Source: Paramecium octaurelia
Lineage: Eukaryota; Ciliophora; Oligohymenophorea; Peniculida; Parameciidae
NCBI GenBank assembly: GCA_905182995.1
Contig: CAJJDP010000009.1
Location: 164,365 to 228,364 of the forward strand
Direction of reading: 5' to 3'
DNA length: 64,000 nucleotides
Shown here one piece after another: positions 11,812-24,535 of the stretch. Positions within the stretch are counted from its first letter, which is position 1, and every line of letters starts with the position of its first letter. Below the pieces are notes generated by a model. That model had not been told where the DNA came from, searched no databases, and saw only the letters and a list, made by a program, of their open reading frames with translations. A program made the position numbers and the translations under genes.

Positions 11812-14297
11812 ATGTAAATTACGGATGAGAAAAAGAAAATAATGGCTATCATAGGAGTTATTATATTATTACTTGGAATCTTATATCTTGTAGATTGGCT
11901 GATTGTATTGCAATTTGGAGTTCTGGGTCACTTTGTAATTCAAAATTCATTAATTAAATTTTAGATCTTTGTTGTTGGTTTATATGTTTTCATAAAGAAT
12001 ACAATCAGATTATTTGTATTTCCAGGTTCCTATTGGTTATGGAGAAGGAATGTGGAAAATAGATATGCTAAGGCTTTAGCTAAAAGGGCAAATAAAAGAA
12101 TGGAGGATTTATAAAATTTGATAAGGATATTACTATTGATACCTGAGTAATTTATTTAAGGTAAATTAGCACAAAAGAAATCAAAGTTGAAGATTTAATA
12201 CCAATAAAAAAAACTCTATAGTCATTTTTAAATACTTTTTCATCATTAAACTATAGAAAAGAATTGAATGAATAATAACAACATCTCTTTGGCTTATGTC
12301 AATAATTAGAACAGTTCTTAAAGGATGTTCTAATCCAATCTAAATCTCTCTATGATCACTTAGATAATCCATAGGATTTAATTAACTATTCCAAATAAAG
12401 TGTGCAAGTCGATTCAGAACAATTATCTAATTTGCTCATAATTTTGGAAAAGCTAACTCAGCAATTATAAGAAATATATATGCCCAAAAACTTTATTTTA
12501 GAAGCTGAAAGATGGATCTTTAATAAGACTCTTGGAACAGTTGATCAAATGAGAGTCGAATTGGAAAATACATTTAAAACTAGAAGATTAAAAGTGCAAG
12601 GATACGATCGGAAATTGATTGATTGGTAATAATAGATTAGACTATCAAAGTTTGTATATATGTGCCAACGAAGATGACATGGAGAACGACAAAGCAGTTA
12701 TATTTTGTTAACCGAATGCTGGATATTATGAATACATGTATTATGAATCAGAATGGATTGATTATTACTTAAGGCGTGGGATATCCATGTTTTTATGGAA
12801 TTATAGAGGCTATTGTGACAGTTAAGGATTGCCAAATACAAAGGATATCATGAAGGATGCAGAATCCATTTGTGATTTTGTAACATCTCAATTAAAAGTG
12901 AGTTAATTGATATTTCACGGTGAATCTCTAGGAGGAATGGTTGCATGTCATTTGGGTAGAGTCAGACAATGTAACTTACTATTTGCAGACAGAACATTCT
13001 CAAGTATAAGCAATATTGCTTAAGTTGGATTTTCAAAATACGCTAGCTTTTTGTTTAAATTGTTAACATCATGGAATTATGATTCTGCCAAATCTTATGT
13101 CGAATGCTAAAGCTATAAGATTTTAGCCTTAGATTAAAAAGATGAAGTCATTCCATATCTTTCATCACTAAAAGTTGACGTCACTAGATAGATATTCTTG
13201 AGAGAATTTGGAAGCTAATATTAAAATGATGAGAATGTACTTGCTAATATTCTATTATTAGTTTAAATAAAGTGATCATAGCGATACATTTTTATAAAAA
13301 GTCTTAAGATATATACCGTGGATGTCAAAATCAGGGAGTACTACTTTCTATGATATTTGGTATACTCAGTTATTAAATAAATAAGAAATGCTCACATTTT
13401 TTGATGCAAACAAAAGGTAAATTTTTGATATCATAATAGAATCCAATCTATCATGAAATAATTAGAAACTGAAAGAATCAAAAAAACCTTAGATGATTCT
13501 TATTCAACTTATTTAAATGAGTCACAGGAAATCGAGAAGTAATTTTCATAGAGTCAAAATTCAACTGTTGATATTGATGAGGTATGAAAGATTGTAATTA
13601 CTATGATCAAGGTTACTTAATTGGCAGGACCTTATAATTTATCTGAATAAGAGAAATCTAATGAAAATCTCCTCAATTTCATAAAGAAAATTTGGGAATG
13701 TTTTGAATCCTTCGAAACCGCTTCTATGACTTTGAATGATGTGTTTTCAATCTTCAAAGAATCACAACAATATGAGGTCTTTTTGGATTACCTACTAAGT
13801 ATCTTCTTTTGGGGATCTTACCTTCCTCTCAAAAACATTCCAAAAAAAAAAATGAATACTGTTGTTTGTTAAAAGTTAGCTTTCGCGAGATTTACTTCCA
13901 ACATTAATAAAATTGAAACTCTAATTAAGAATGAAAAAAGCAATTTAGATTCTCCTAATGGAACTAGAGTAATTATGAATTACTATAAAATAGTTAATTT
14001 AAGATTTGGAATTAATTATTTAAAGATTTAAATTGATAAGAGAAAACTTTAAAAAAACAATGAGAAATTAACTTCAATAACCATCACATCAATCAATTTA
14101 AATCGAAATGAAGGAGGCAGAAGAAAAAAAATCAAGTAATTTATTTAATTTAAGAAGCATCAAAAATTAATGAATCATTAAAGAATTAGTTAGGTTCCTT
14201 AATTCCTTTGGGATGTGGTCATAATGGAAATTTGAATCAAACAGAAGTAGAAGTACTTGACTTTCATATGTTATAAGCTGGAGTTGTAAAATATTGA
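11812..14297 (+). CDS. Membrane-anchored alpha/beta hydrolase
   Basis: A 771-residue predicted serine hydrolase. Residues ~10-90 hold two or three hydrophobic helices ending in YWLWRR. A helical region follows, then an alpha/beta hydrolase core near residues 280-470: AVIFCQPNAGYYEYMYYES, FLWNYRGYCDSQG, nucleophile elbow FHGESLGGMVA (Ser), LALDQKDEVIP (likely acid) and a possible His in SDHSDTF. The remaining 300 residues are helical and end with LGCGHNGNL and AGVVKY. Seven introns: 12147-12169, 12626-12650, 13237-13261, 13417-13439, 13582-13611, 13969-13993, 14136-14154. The catalytic His is the least certain. Substrate unknown; lipid or acyl-protein is plausible. Confidence 0.88.
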
Positions 14298-14359
14298 ATT
14301 AATTGAATAAATAAATATCAAATGTTAATTTATATAATCTTCAAATAATCCACTTCTAT

Positions 14360-15389
14360 TCAGAACTATTGAACTTATTAATACACTTTGATACCCTTAT
14401 TACCTTTAGATTTTTTAATATCATTATAATCAAATGCTCGTATATCATGTTACTATATCAATGTTTTGGCCTAAAGAAAAGCATTCTAAAACTCAAAACA
14501 TTAATGTTCAAACCTTTTGCTTGGATCATATCTCATATTAATGGGATCCTAAATCTTCAAGGTAAAATTAGGGTGAATATTTTAAATAGGCACTCTATGA
14601 ATTGATATACAAATGTTTTTTAATTCAAATTCACCCTTAGGTTAATAATACAAGAAGAATTCATACATTAACTATTATAAAGAAGTTTAGGTGAGTTCAG
14701 GTAAATCAACTTTTAAACCTATTTAAAAAAAGGGATTGTTTTCTAAATGTTCTAAGTCTTTTAGTTGCTATTCACTCAATTCAAAGTCAGATAAGTAAGG
14801 AACTTTATATTTTACTTATAAAAAGTGTATCATAAAGATAATAATACTATAAGATGTTAAAGAGCCAGTTTTGATTAATCTATTTCTTTTGCCCCATAAT
14901 TTTAATAATAGTCCCATCTGTTTAATTTTAGGATGCAGTTCTGAAAATTCATAGAGTAATTTGGAATTAGCAATCCCATTAATATTATTAACACTCAAAT
15001 CTATTTCAACATTATTTGTAGTATCGACCAATTTAATAATCGGAACCTTTTAGCATATTTGATCATACCTTGGCATGAGTGATATTTGCTTGAACTGTTA
15101 ATGTAGGCTATAGATTTTCTTGGTTATAAGCTCTAATTCCTGCTTGAACCTACCTTAATAAACTTGAAGGTTTATCATCACAGGGAGTTAGGAAGACACA
15201 GTCTAAATCTTTAATTTCGCTTCCAAATCCATTACAATAAGACCCAAAAGGATACAAGGCCCCTTTTAATTTTGTCATCTTAAGTGCCTTACCTAATGCT
15301 TCTAGAGATAAGTGTAAAGTATTAGGTATTTCCTAATTAATTAAACTCAGCAATTGATCCTCGAAAACTTAGCTGTAATTATATTACAT
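14360..15389 (-). CDS. Cid1-type nucleotidyltransferase (PAP/TUTase), copy 2
   Basis: A 335-residue member of the non-canonical poly(A) polymerase/terminal uridylyltransferase family, which adds nucleotides to RNA 3' ends. It has the polymerase beta motif YPFGSYCNGF...DLDCVF, with two of the metal-binding Asp in DLD, and the third in EIDLSVNN; the PAP-associated region LGLLLKLWGKRNRLI-like (read MGLLLKLWGKRNRLI) and SLTSYSIIIFMIHFL follow. One intron at 15047-15068. A clear paralog lies immediately upstream on the same strand (15487-16599), so this is a tandem duplicate. The C-terminus includes a conserved ILDPIN-type block (LKIQDPINMRYDPSK). Confidence 0.92.
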
Positions 15390-15486
15390 CAAATTTCCGA
15401 ATTGTAGAATATTTATTACTAATATTATGTATAAAATAATTTAATAATATGATGAGATTCATACTCCTACAATCTCAATATTCTCA

Positions 15487-16599
15487 TCATCTTCTTCTAA
15501 AATTGTTTTTTTTCTTATATTTTGATTCTCCTTTTGAGTAGTTCCTTTTAACACGATTGTTTCCAGTTTTGACAGCCTAACATTGATATAAAAATGACTT
15601 TTGATCCTTTGATATCAGTTCTTTGGCTCTTAAAAAATGTTATTGTATTCGATAACATTTGCTTTTGATATTTTTACTTGGATCAATTCTGGGATCAATG
15701 GGATCTAAAATTTTCAATGTTCTTTTTTGAAAATCTTTATTTGGTCTTTGAATAGAATGAAGAGAAACACAAATCTATTTCTATTCGAATTCTCCGTATG
15801 GTTCATAATATTAAAAGTACTCAAATAATAGTTATTATAGAGTTGTATTTGAGAGTCTGTGCAAGTTGGGTTTGAGTCCTAATTTAAAGAATGGCTGAAC
15901 ACCAAAATATTCTAAAACTGATTACTATTCCTTAGTAAGTTCAATATCTGATAAATATGGCACATCATATTTGCATTAAAGAAAATGGATTAATGTTAAC
16001 AAAATGGCATATGATGTTAATTATCCAGTTACTATCAGACGTTAATTCTTCCCCCATAGTTTTAATAACTGTCCTAATTATTGGATTTTGGGATGCATTT
16101 GAGAATATTCTTTTAAAAGCTTAGAATTCAACACCCCATTTATATTATTTATGCTTAAATCGATAGCTATATTATTTGTTATGTCAGTAATCTTGATTAT
16201 TGGGACCTTATTATAAGTGATGCTATTTACCTTTGCATATAAAATCAATTCATCAAAAATTAATAAAGGCGTCTAATAGGTGTATTTGTATTCCTTCACT
16301 GCCTTCCTAAGATTTCTTAAAATCGTTTCAATACTCAATTCTGAATCCGTCACGAGAACACAATCTAAGTCACTATTATTTCCTTGGAATCCATTGCAAA
16401 ATGACCCAAATGGAAATAAATTACCTTTTAAGTTGGCCAAAGATATTACAGAACTGAGTGCTTTCAAAGTGTCTTAGATTGATATTTCTTGATTGATTTT
16501 TATTGAATTTTCTAGAAAGATTTCAAAACTCATTGAAGTGCACTTTTCTTCATACATCATATTTTTATATCTATTTTTAATTCTTTAATAAACAAACAT
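15487..16599 (-). CDS. Cid1-type nucleotidyltransferase (PAP/TUTase), copy 1
   Basis: A 370-residue paralog of the downstream gene. Motifs: FPFGSFCNGFQGNNSDLDCV with the catalytic DLD, third carboxylate in AIDLSINNINGV, then LGQLLKLWGKNQRLI and QLTSYAILLTLIHFLQ, and a C-terminal LKILDPIDPRIDPSK. No intron is needed, whereas the sister copy has one. The C-terminal 60 residues are basic (ends KKKNNFRRR), which may aid RNA binding and is missing from copy 2. Whether it adds A or U cannot be told from the sequence. The two genes are 97 bp apart. Confidence 0.93.
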
Positions 16600-16771
16600 G
16601 AAATCTATTTGATAGGTGTTATACTTCATTCTAATTAAGAATATTGGATATATATATAATCCCTTAATAAAATTAGATTAAAAACGCAGGAATTTCGTAT
16701 TTACATTAATAATAGTAAAATAATATATTAATTTTAACAGAAAAATAAATAAAGTTATTTAACAGCATATA

Positions 16772-19615
16772 ATGAAAAGCGTATAGAAGCCATCCTAAAT
16801 TTCAGCAATGAATAGGCAATTCTCTGTGTCCAAAGATATGGGAAATTTTTCTATGTAATCTCCAGATAAATAAATCTATTGCCCAAAAACATAATCACAA
16901 GCCAAGATCCAACAATATGGGCCATCACCATACATGCAATCGCCTTAATTTGATGGTAAATAAGTAAGTTAGAATAACGTTATCATTTAACCTTCTCCAC
17001 CTTAAAAATTAGAAAATTCCTATCAATACAAGCCTAGTATGAAGAATGGGTCGATTAATGACATTTTTAAGCCTCACAATCAATAAGAGGTGATTAAATC
17101 TTAGAATGAAATTAAACCACAATATGAAACTTATAAGTATGAATACAACAAAACCTTTGCTGGTACTTTTTAAAGTGATGCAAATAGAGAATAAATAACA
17201 GAAAGAAAAAGCAATACCTCAAAAAAAGATGGAACAACTCTTATTGATTCCAAAGAAAACTACTAATAATTTTAAGCTAAATCCTTATTAACAGATAATC
17301 ATCCAACTGTTGGTAACAGTAGATTATCTTCCTAAAATATTAATCTAATATAATCAAAACCCAAGCTATAAACTGAAATATTTAGAATCTCAGGAGCTTT
17401 GAGAGAACTGATGTCATCAATACAGAAGATGATGGGTGATGGTAGACTACCAGATCAAATAAATGATAAAATGATTGAAATTTTAGCAAATTTTAGAAAA
17501 CTAGAAGAAATAGCTAATAATGAGCCTGTGGATAATGATTCAAAGATATCTACAATGGCTGAGGACTACAACAAATTGAAAAATATCCTTGAACAATTAT
17601 AGACCAAGATGACTGCATTAGTTTAAGAGAATTAGAAAGTAATATAATCAATAAATATTTTTAGTTGAATAAAAATTTGATTGAACAAGAATAAAAAGTC
17701 ACAGAAGAGATTAGAAAGAAATAATTAGCTGAAGATAAGGCTAGTCAAGCTAATAAAGAATTTAATAGAGTCTTTGAGTGTCTCCAAATCAATTAAAAGG
17801 AAAATGAAGAACTAAAAAATAAACTTATGTAATCAGAAAGCTTTAAGAGCTTATCATGTTAAACCAACAATAGGGTATAAAATGATGAAATTAATACTTA
17901 TAAAATGAAAAATCAATAACTCTAAAATGAATTAGAATAATTGGAAGTGAAATACAAGTAATTATTAACAGAAAAGAATAATTAAAAAGAGATTCCAAAG
18001 TCCCCATTAATCATTAAATCAATTCATTCTAGCACTAGCAAATAATCAGAACAATTGGAATTAAAATTACTTTAATTATAAATAGAGAATGACAATTTAA
18101 AAGCAGAAATGGCTCATAATCAAGTTGATTCTAAGGTGATTGACAGCAAGAATGATATGATTTAGAAATTGGAAGATAAAATAAAATCCATTCTCAAAGA
18201 AAAGAGCATCTCTGAGGAACAATCTATTTAGATATGCCATAATCTTGAAATTATGAATGAATAATTAAAGAATGGACTTTAAAACAAGGAAATCGAACTA
18301 TCCAATTTGTCAAAATAGAAAAATGAGTTAGAGAGAGAGTATAGAAATTAAATTAATACTTTAAATTAAATGTTAAAGGGAACAGAGGATAAAGTTTAGA
18401 TGGCAAAACAAGATTATTAAAAGCTGTTAGAAGAGTTTAAACAAATTGATCTTAGAAAAGGTAAATTGTAGGAAGATTTGAGGAATACTGAAAAGAAACT
18501 TGATTCATTAAATCAAGAATTGGCCTTTACTAGAGGTGAATTAAAGAAATCTACTGATAGAAATCATTAACTTTAAACATAATATGATCAAATGAATTAG
18601 TAATTATAATAGTAGACATCATTATAATAACAGTTACTTTAATAAATTGATGGATTAAAGTAAAATGAATAGTAAGTTAGAATGGAATATGAGAAACTAG
18701 AAAAACAAATGCAAGCTGTAAAATCTGAGATGAAGTATCAGGTTACAGAGTTGAATGAGATGATATCATTATAAGCGAGAAAAACATAAGAAAAAGAGAG
18801 ATAACTAAATGAATTAATTGAAGAAATGGGTGGAATGAGAGATTAATATGAGGTCTAAAAGAAAGTTTGCTAAGAAAATGTAAATGATCTTGAAAGAAGA
18901 TTGAAAAATTTAAGATTACAATAGGAAGAACTTTTACAGGTAAAAGAACAGGAAATTCTAGACTTGAAATAAACTATGGATTAACAAATAAAAATGTTAG
19001 ATAAGAGAAATGCTCTTTCTTCATTTGATTACGATTAACGCGAGTAACAACTATAAGCTGAACTCTTGAGTAAGAATGATTAAATAGAGGCCTTGAAATC
19101 AGAGGTTGAGAAGGTGAGAAGCAATAATTTTAATGTTTAAGAAGAACTATTAAGATAAGGAATGTTACTGAATCAACATTAAGCCACAATTGCAAATTAT
19201 AAAAATGAGTTAACTCAATCTAGATAAGAATAATAGCATTTGAGTGAGATGTTAAAAAAGAGAAAAGAGGAAACAGATTAATTGCATTAAAATTTGGAGG
19301 ATATGAGGAAAGAATTGTAAAGCAAGAAAATATCTGATGATAGTAGGAGTACTTATTTAAATTTATTAATTTATAGGATCAGCTTTGAGACAATAAGATC
19401 TTTAGATTGCTCTAGAAAATCTATCTAGAGAGAATTTAAGTTTACAACAAAAAGTCAATGGTTTGTCAAATGAAATGAATAGAAAGTCAAGAGAATTATC
19501 CGAAAGAAATGAGGAATATCATATTTTGAAGAGGAAATATGATGAAACTGTTGCAAATTTAGAAAGACTTGAGAAAAGATGGGGAGAAAAAATAGATTTA
19601 CACAGAAAAAATTGA
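16772..19615 (+). CDS. Long coiled-coil protein
   Basis: A 929-residue protein. The first ~200 residues are polar, rich in Gln, Ser and Pro, with no recognised domain. From about residue 210 (SGALRELMSSIQKMM) to the end the sequence is almost continuous heptad-type coiled coil, rich in Glu, Lys, Leu and Gln, broken once near residues 390-410 by a Ser/Pro segment (KSPLIIKSIHSSTSKQ). Introns 17639-17664 and 19349-19376. Such architecture is typical of ciliate cortical or basal-body structural proteins, but nothing assigns a specific role. Confidence 0.88.
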
Positions 19616-19652
19616 ACTATAATTATATATATAACTAGTTATGATGTATAGA

Positions 19653-20234
19653 TCAAATTTCTAATTTATCAAATAATTCTGCATTATAGATATTATTCCA
19701 TTTAGATGGAAACGATTGGTTTTATAAGTAATTCTAAATCATTTGAACTTGTTATTTCATTTTATTGTTGTTATTTGATTTAACTCCAAATTCTTCTGCA
19801 AGCCTTTTAAGATTATTAGCATCATTAAGATCGTTGAATAGATCTTTGACATCTGATTTATAACTAAAATAATTAAATAATTCTTTTTTAGTTTTCGTTT
19901 CACTTGCTTAAAAATCAGGAATGAATTCTTAATAATCATTAGTTTGAAAGATTACTTCTTCATCTAATGTTCTTTGATCTTATTGGGAATCACAAGGAAA
20001 TTTATATATAAGTTTGGGGATGTCTGGTTGATCACTAGGCTATGAGGAGGAATTTAACTTGATTGATAATTCTCTCATTTTATCCTCTATCAACTATCTC
20101 TTCATCTCAAGTTCAGAAATGGACTTGCAAAGATTAGAGTGCTCTATTCTTAATTGTTCCATCAATTCATTAGAATCTTTGGTAATAACCATCATGTTAT
20201 TTCCAACTTTTTTGTATTTAAATAGTTTAGACAT
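19653..20234 (-). CDS. Small coiled-coil protein, unknown
   Basis: A 193-residue intron-free frame beginning MSKLFKYKKVGNNMMVI. A short coiled coil lies at about residues 20-60 (ELMEQLRIEHSNLCKSI), followed by a Ser/Pro linker and a helical C-terminal half containing ELFNYFSYKSDVKDLFNDL. I do not recognise the family. It is convergent with the preceding gene (37 bp) and divergent from the next (38 bp between starts). Confidence 0.75.
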
Positions 20235-20272
20235 AGTAATTATTAATAATTATAATTTTATAATCTATTTTA

Positions 20273-23200
20273 ATGGCTGAAGCTAGATTTTCAGATATTG
20301 ATAATCAATTTGCTGGAGGCTTAGATTTTTAAAAAATAGCCAAATTAGATAAGCTACTATCAAAGGTGGATCATGATTTCAAATAAAAATAATCTAAGGA
20401 TTTGACAAAACCAAAGTTAATGGAATTAATGAAAACCATGCATGAAATTTATTAGATCGTTCTATATGAAATTAGTGAAATGTTAGAAGTTGCACACTTT
20501 AGTGAATTGAGATAAACTTTGAATAAAATTTATAATGGGTAGAATTTGATTGTTCATTATATATTAAAGTATGTGTTTGTTCATAAAATAGAATAAATAC
20601 TAATTTTGAAGTGCAGCCAGATAAAATGCTTGAAAGTTTATAGAAAAATATGATATAGACAAGAAGAAAATCTGTTGATTAACCTGAAGAACGAGAAACC
20701 AATAAAATGGCTCATTCAATAGTGTAACTGTAACCTGTTGTTAAGAAGATGCTCAAGAAAGTATTTGAAGAAAAAGGGACTGATACGGGAGAAGATATGA
20801 AAAATGCCAGGAATCAAGATCATCTTATGAAAAAATAAAAGGAATTAATGGATATTTAAGATGATTTAGATGAGGAAAGTTAGAAGATATCAGAATTCTT
20901 AAAAAATAGAAAACTTGATTTAATGGCTGTTGGAGAATCTAAAGCATAAGCCAATTTGAAAGAAGTTTTGAAGGACTTAGGGAAGAAAAAAAGAATTACG
21001 CATGAAATTGATGATGAGGCTGCAGAAATTGAGGAGTAATAACAAAAAGAGAGAGAATAGATATTTAATTTAGAAAACACTCTTATGGACAGCATTAGAG
21101 GAGTGTAAAAATAAGCCTAAGAGAAAGCAATATAAGATATTAAAGCAGGTAGGGCATTGATGAAGAATGGATAATTGGTTTACATGGAAGGAGTGGCAAG
21201 TTAGACTGATAAAATGAAAATTGAAATTGAATTCTAAGAAAAGATGCAATAACATAGGAAAGAAGGGGCAGAGAGAGAATCCAAGATCTTATAATTGGAG
21301 AGAAGAGTTAAAGATTTAGGTATTGAAAAGGAAGCATATATTCAACAATTGAGCAATATTAACAATTAATTAACAAAAGCTAATTTGGAAAGTAGGAAAC
21401 TATAGGAATAATTGAAATCAAAAGAAAAGGTTAGTAGTGAATAATAAGCTGTTATTAATAAGACAGATTCAGAAAAAATAAGAAAATTAGTTGAGGATAA
21501 TATAAAGATGAAGTTCAGAATAAAGAATCTTATAGATAGTGTTGCAGGTTTAGAGAAGGAGTATAATAGAAGTTTAGAAAGGTTCAGATTATTTATTTAG
21601 AATTCCAATATAAGTGAGGATCAAAAGAAATTGATTTTGAATTCATTGGACAATCTGTTGAGGATTGATTTTAATGAGAAATTAAATTTATAAGAGATGA
21701 AAGAATTAATGGTAGTTGATGATTTATTGAAAGATCCTCTATTTAAATAGATCTGCGGATCTGATATTTCTGCTATAACTAGATAAGTTAAAAAGGATGA
21801 ATTAACCAGAAAATAAAAATTGGCAAAAGTGCCATTCTATGATCCTTTGTTTGATCCTGAATTTTTGAATCCGGGAGAAAAAATAATCACGAGAAAAGTC
21901 ATGAAACTTGTCAAAAGGTAAAACAGTTAAGGAGAATGGGTAGAGGAAGAGACAGAGGTAGAAGAGGAAGTTGTTGTCAATGCATAAGGAGAAGAATTAA
22001 GGGCTAGAGATAAACCAATTATGGTTTAATAATCAAAATAAACTTAATAATTTTTAGAGTAATTTGGTGGATTTGCTGTTGGAGGAGCTAAGATAAAGAT
22101 ACCAACAAAGCCAATAACTAAGGATGGTCGTTAAGTACAATTAAATGAATGGTTTGAAGATAGTTCTGGTAAAAAGGTGAGGAAAGTTTAAGCCAAAGAT
22201 GGAGAAGAGACATATGAAGTACAAGAAGAGTATATAGATGAGAATGGAAAAAAATAAATAAGGATAAAATAAATGAAAGTTAAGAAGGATAAAAATGGAA
22301 ATGATTATGTTGAAGAAGAGTTTGTGGATGAAAAGGGTAGAAAACAAAAAGTGGCTAAGGTATTTATTTAATCATAAAATTTAGAGAGTCACTAAAGACA
22401 AAGATGGTAATGAGATTATTGAAGAAATCACAATTGATGAATAGGGTAATAGAACAACCAAAAAGTAAAAGGTTTATAAAGATAAAGATGGTAATGAAGT
22501 TGTTGAAGAGGAGGTAATCGATTAGTTTGGTAATGTAACAACAGTCAAAAGAAAGATAGTGAGAGATGCAAATGGAAATTAAGTTATTATAGAAGAAAGA
22601 ACTGATGCAAATGGAAATAAAACTATTGCTACTATCAAAAAGAATTAATTTGGATAAGATATCATTCAAGAATAGATTATAGATAAAAATGGAAAAATAT
22701 AGTAAGTGGAGAAAAAAATGGTTGTGGAAAATGGAATTGCTATTACAGAAGAAGTTATGTTAGATGAGCACGGAAATAAAATAATAAAAAGGACTAAAAT
22801 CAAGAAAGATGAAAATGGAAATGATATTATTGAAGAAGAAACAATTAATGCTGATGGATCTATAACTATTAAAACATCTAAAAAGAAACAGAATGCTGAT
22901 GGTACATTCACTATAGAAACAGAAATCATGGATTAAAATGGTAATGTCACAATTGTTAAGCAACGTTAATATAAAGATAAAAATGGAAATATCATTACTG
23001 AAGAAGAATCTGTTGATCCATAAACAGGTGCAAAGATTATAACTAAAACTTTGAAGGATTAAAATGGAAAGGAAATTGTGTAAAAGCAAATAGTTGGGGC
23101 TGATGGAAAAATTACTAATACTTAAAAGCAAGTCTAAATTGATAAAGATGGTCATCCTATTGAAGTTGAAATAGTAAGAGGGGAAAATGGGTAGCAACAA

Positions 23201-24271
23201 ACTGTATAAAAGAAGGTTTATAAAGATAGGAATGGAAATGAAATCAAAGAAGAAATTATAACAGATGAATAAGGAAATAAAAGATTAATCAAGACCAGAG
23301 TTATCAAAGATAAGGATGGAAATAACATTATTGAAGAAGTAACTACTAATGCTGATGGAAGCAAGATGACAGTGAAGAAAAAGTAATATAAAGATAAAGA
23401 TGGACTTGAAATTACAGAAATAGAAACTATTGATGCAGATGGAAACAAGGTTGTTATTAGAACTAAGAAAGGGTTAAATGGAGAATAGATCATAGAAGAA
23501 ACTCGAATTGGTAAGGATGGTAAGGTTGAAAAAATAATAAAGAAATTCAATAAAGATAAGAATGGTAATATTATTGTAGAAGAAACTCAAATATCTTCGA
23601 ATGGAACTAAAACTGTAAAAATAATTAAACTAGGTACAGAAGATAGAGAAATTTAGACTGAAGGGATCTTTGATTTTAGTGACAAGTCATAGTCATTATT
23701 AGATTAGATTTTAGAGTAGTTGGGTGGTATGGGTTTGGAAAGAAGTAAACAAGAATAAATTAAAAATTGGGTTATGCTTAAATAACAACTGCAAGTTAAG
23801 AGAACAACAAAATAACAATAGCTAGTATAATAACATGACTCGGATGAGGAAGTATTAAAACCTAGACCTTCATCTGCTTAATCTAGTAAATCCTTAGATT
23901 CTTTGGATGAAGATTAAGCAGAAGAAGATTAATCAGACAAACTTTATTTAAGATTAATGCAGTCTAAAAATGGGTAAATGGGGGAAGTTCTGAGATAAAT
24001 TAGAAATTAATTAGGAAAACAAGGTAAATATCTATTTAAAATAATAATAGGAAATGAATAAATATCTGTTGAAGAATTTCGAGAATACATGAAAAAAATG
24101 AGATAAATTCATGCTCGATGTGGTGATAATTGTCCACATTTAAGAAGGTTTTATTAAAAGATTGGTTTTGCAACAAAAAAATATAAGAGGAGATTCTTAA
24201 AAATGAACCTAACCAAAATAGATGCAAAAACTAAACTTCCTTAGCTTTAGAACTTAAGTACAATAAAGTGA
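20273..24271 (+). CDS. Giant repeat protein with Asp/Gly-Asn beta-hairpin-like array
   Basis: A 1316-residue protein with three parts. Residues 1-570 are helical and coiled-coil, ending in a more globular block (VPFYDPLFDPEFLNPGEKII). About residues 610-1110 (bases ~22160-23650) form a tandem array of roughly 16-18 imperfect units of 26-28 residues, each two halves such as YKDKDGNEVVEEEVID and QFGNVTTVKRKIV; turns D-x-D/N-G-N alternate with charged beta-prone strands. The last ~200 residues hold an acidic Ser-rich linker (SSAQSSKSLDSLDED) and a conserved-looking end with RCGDNCPHLRRFYQKIGF. Introns 20569-20591 and 22360-22384. I know no named family; a structural role is inferred from the repeat alone. 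Confidence 0.87.
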
Positions 24272-24535
24272 TTTGAATTAATATAATTATTTAATCAATT
24301 TACTACCTAAAATAAGTTAAAATTGGAAATAATTTTGAATTTGACAATCTTATTAAATTATTATTCCATCTTAATTAAATAAAACATATAACTAATTGAG
24401 ATTAAAGCAAAATGACAATTCAAAACTAAAATAGATTTTAAATGGTCCTACTTTACCTGTTTTATTTAATAAATAATATTATTCTTAATCAGATTACTAT
24501 TTATAACAACTATCTATAAATTTTAATTATCAATA

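Noticed and set aside
15047-15068. Reading the interruption in nucleotidyltransferase copy 2 as a frameshift pseudogene
   Set aside because: A 22-nt GT...AG intron restores the catalytic frame exactly, so the gene is intact.
22364-23550. Several minus-strand hydrophobic frames
   Set aside because: They are antisense shadows of the Asp/Gly-Asn repeat array, whose repetitive codons leave the opposite strand open.
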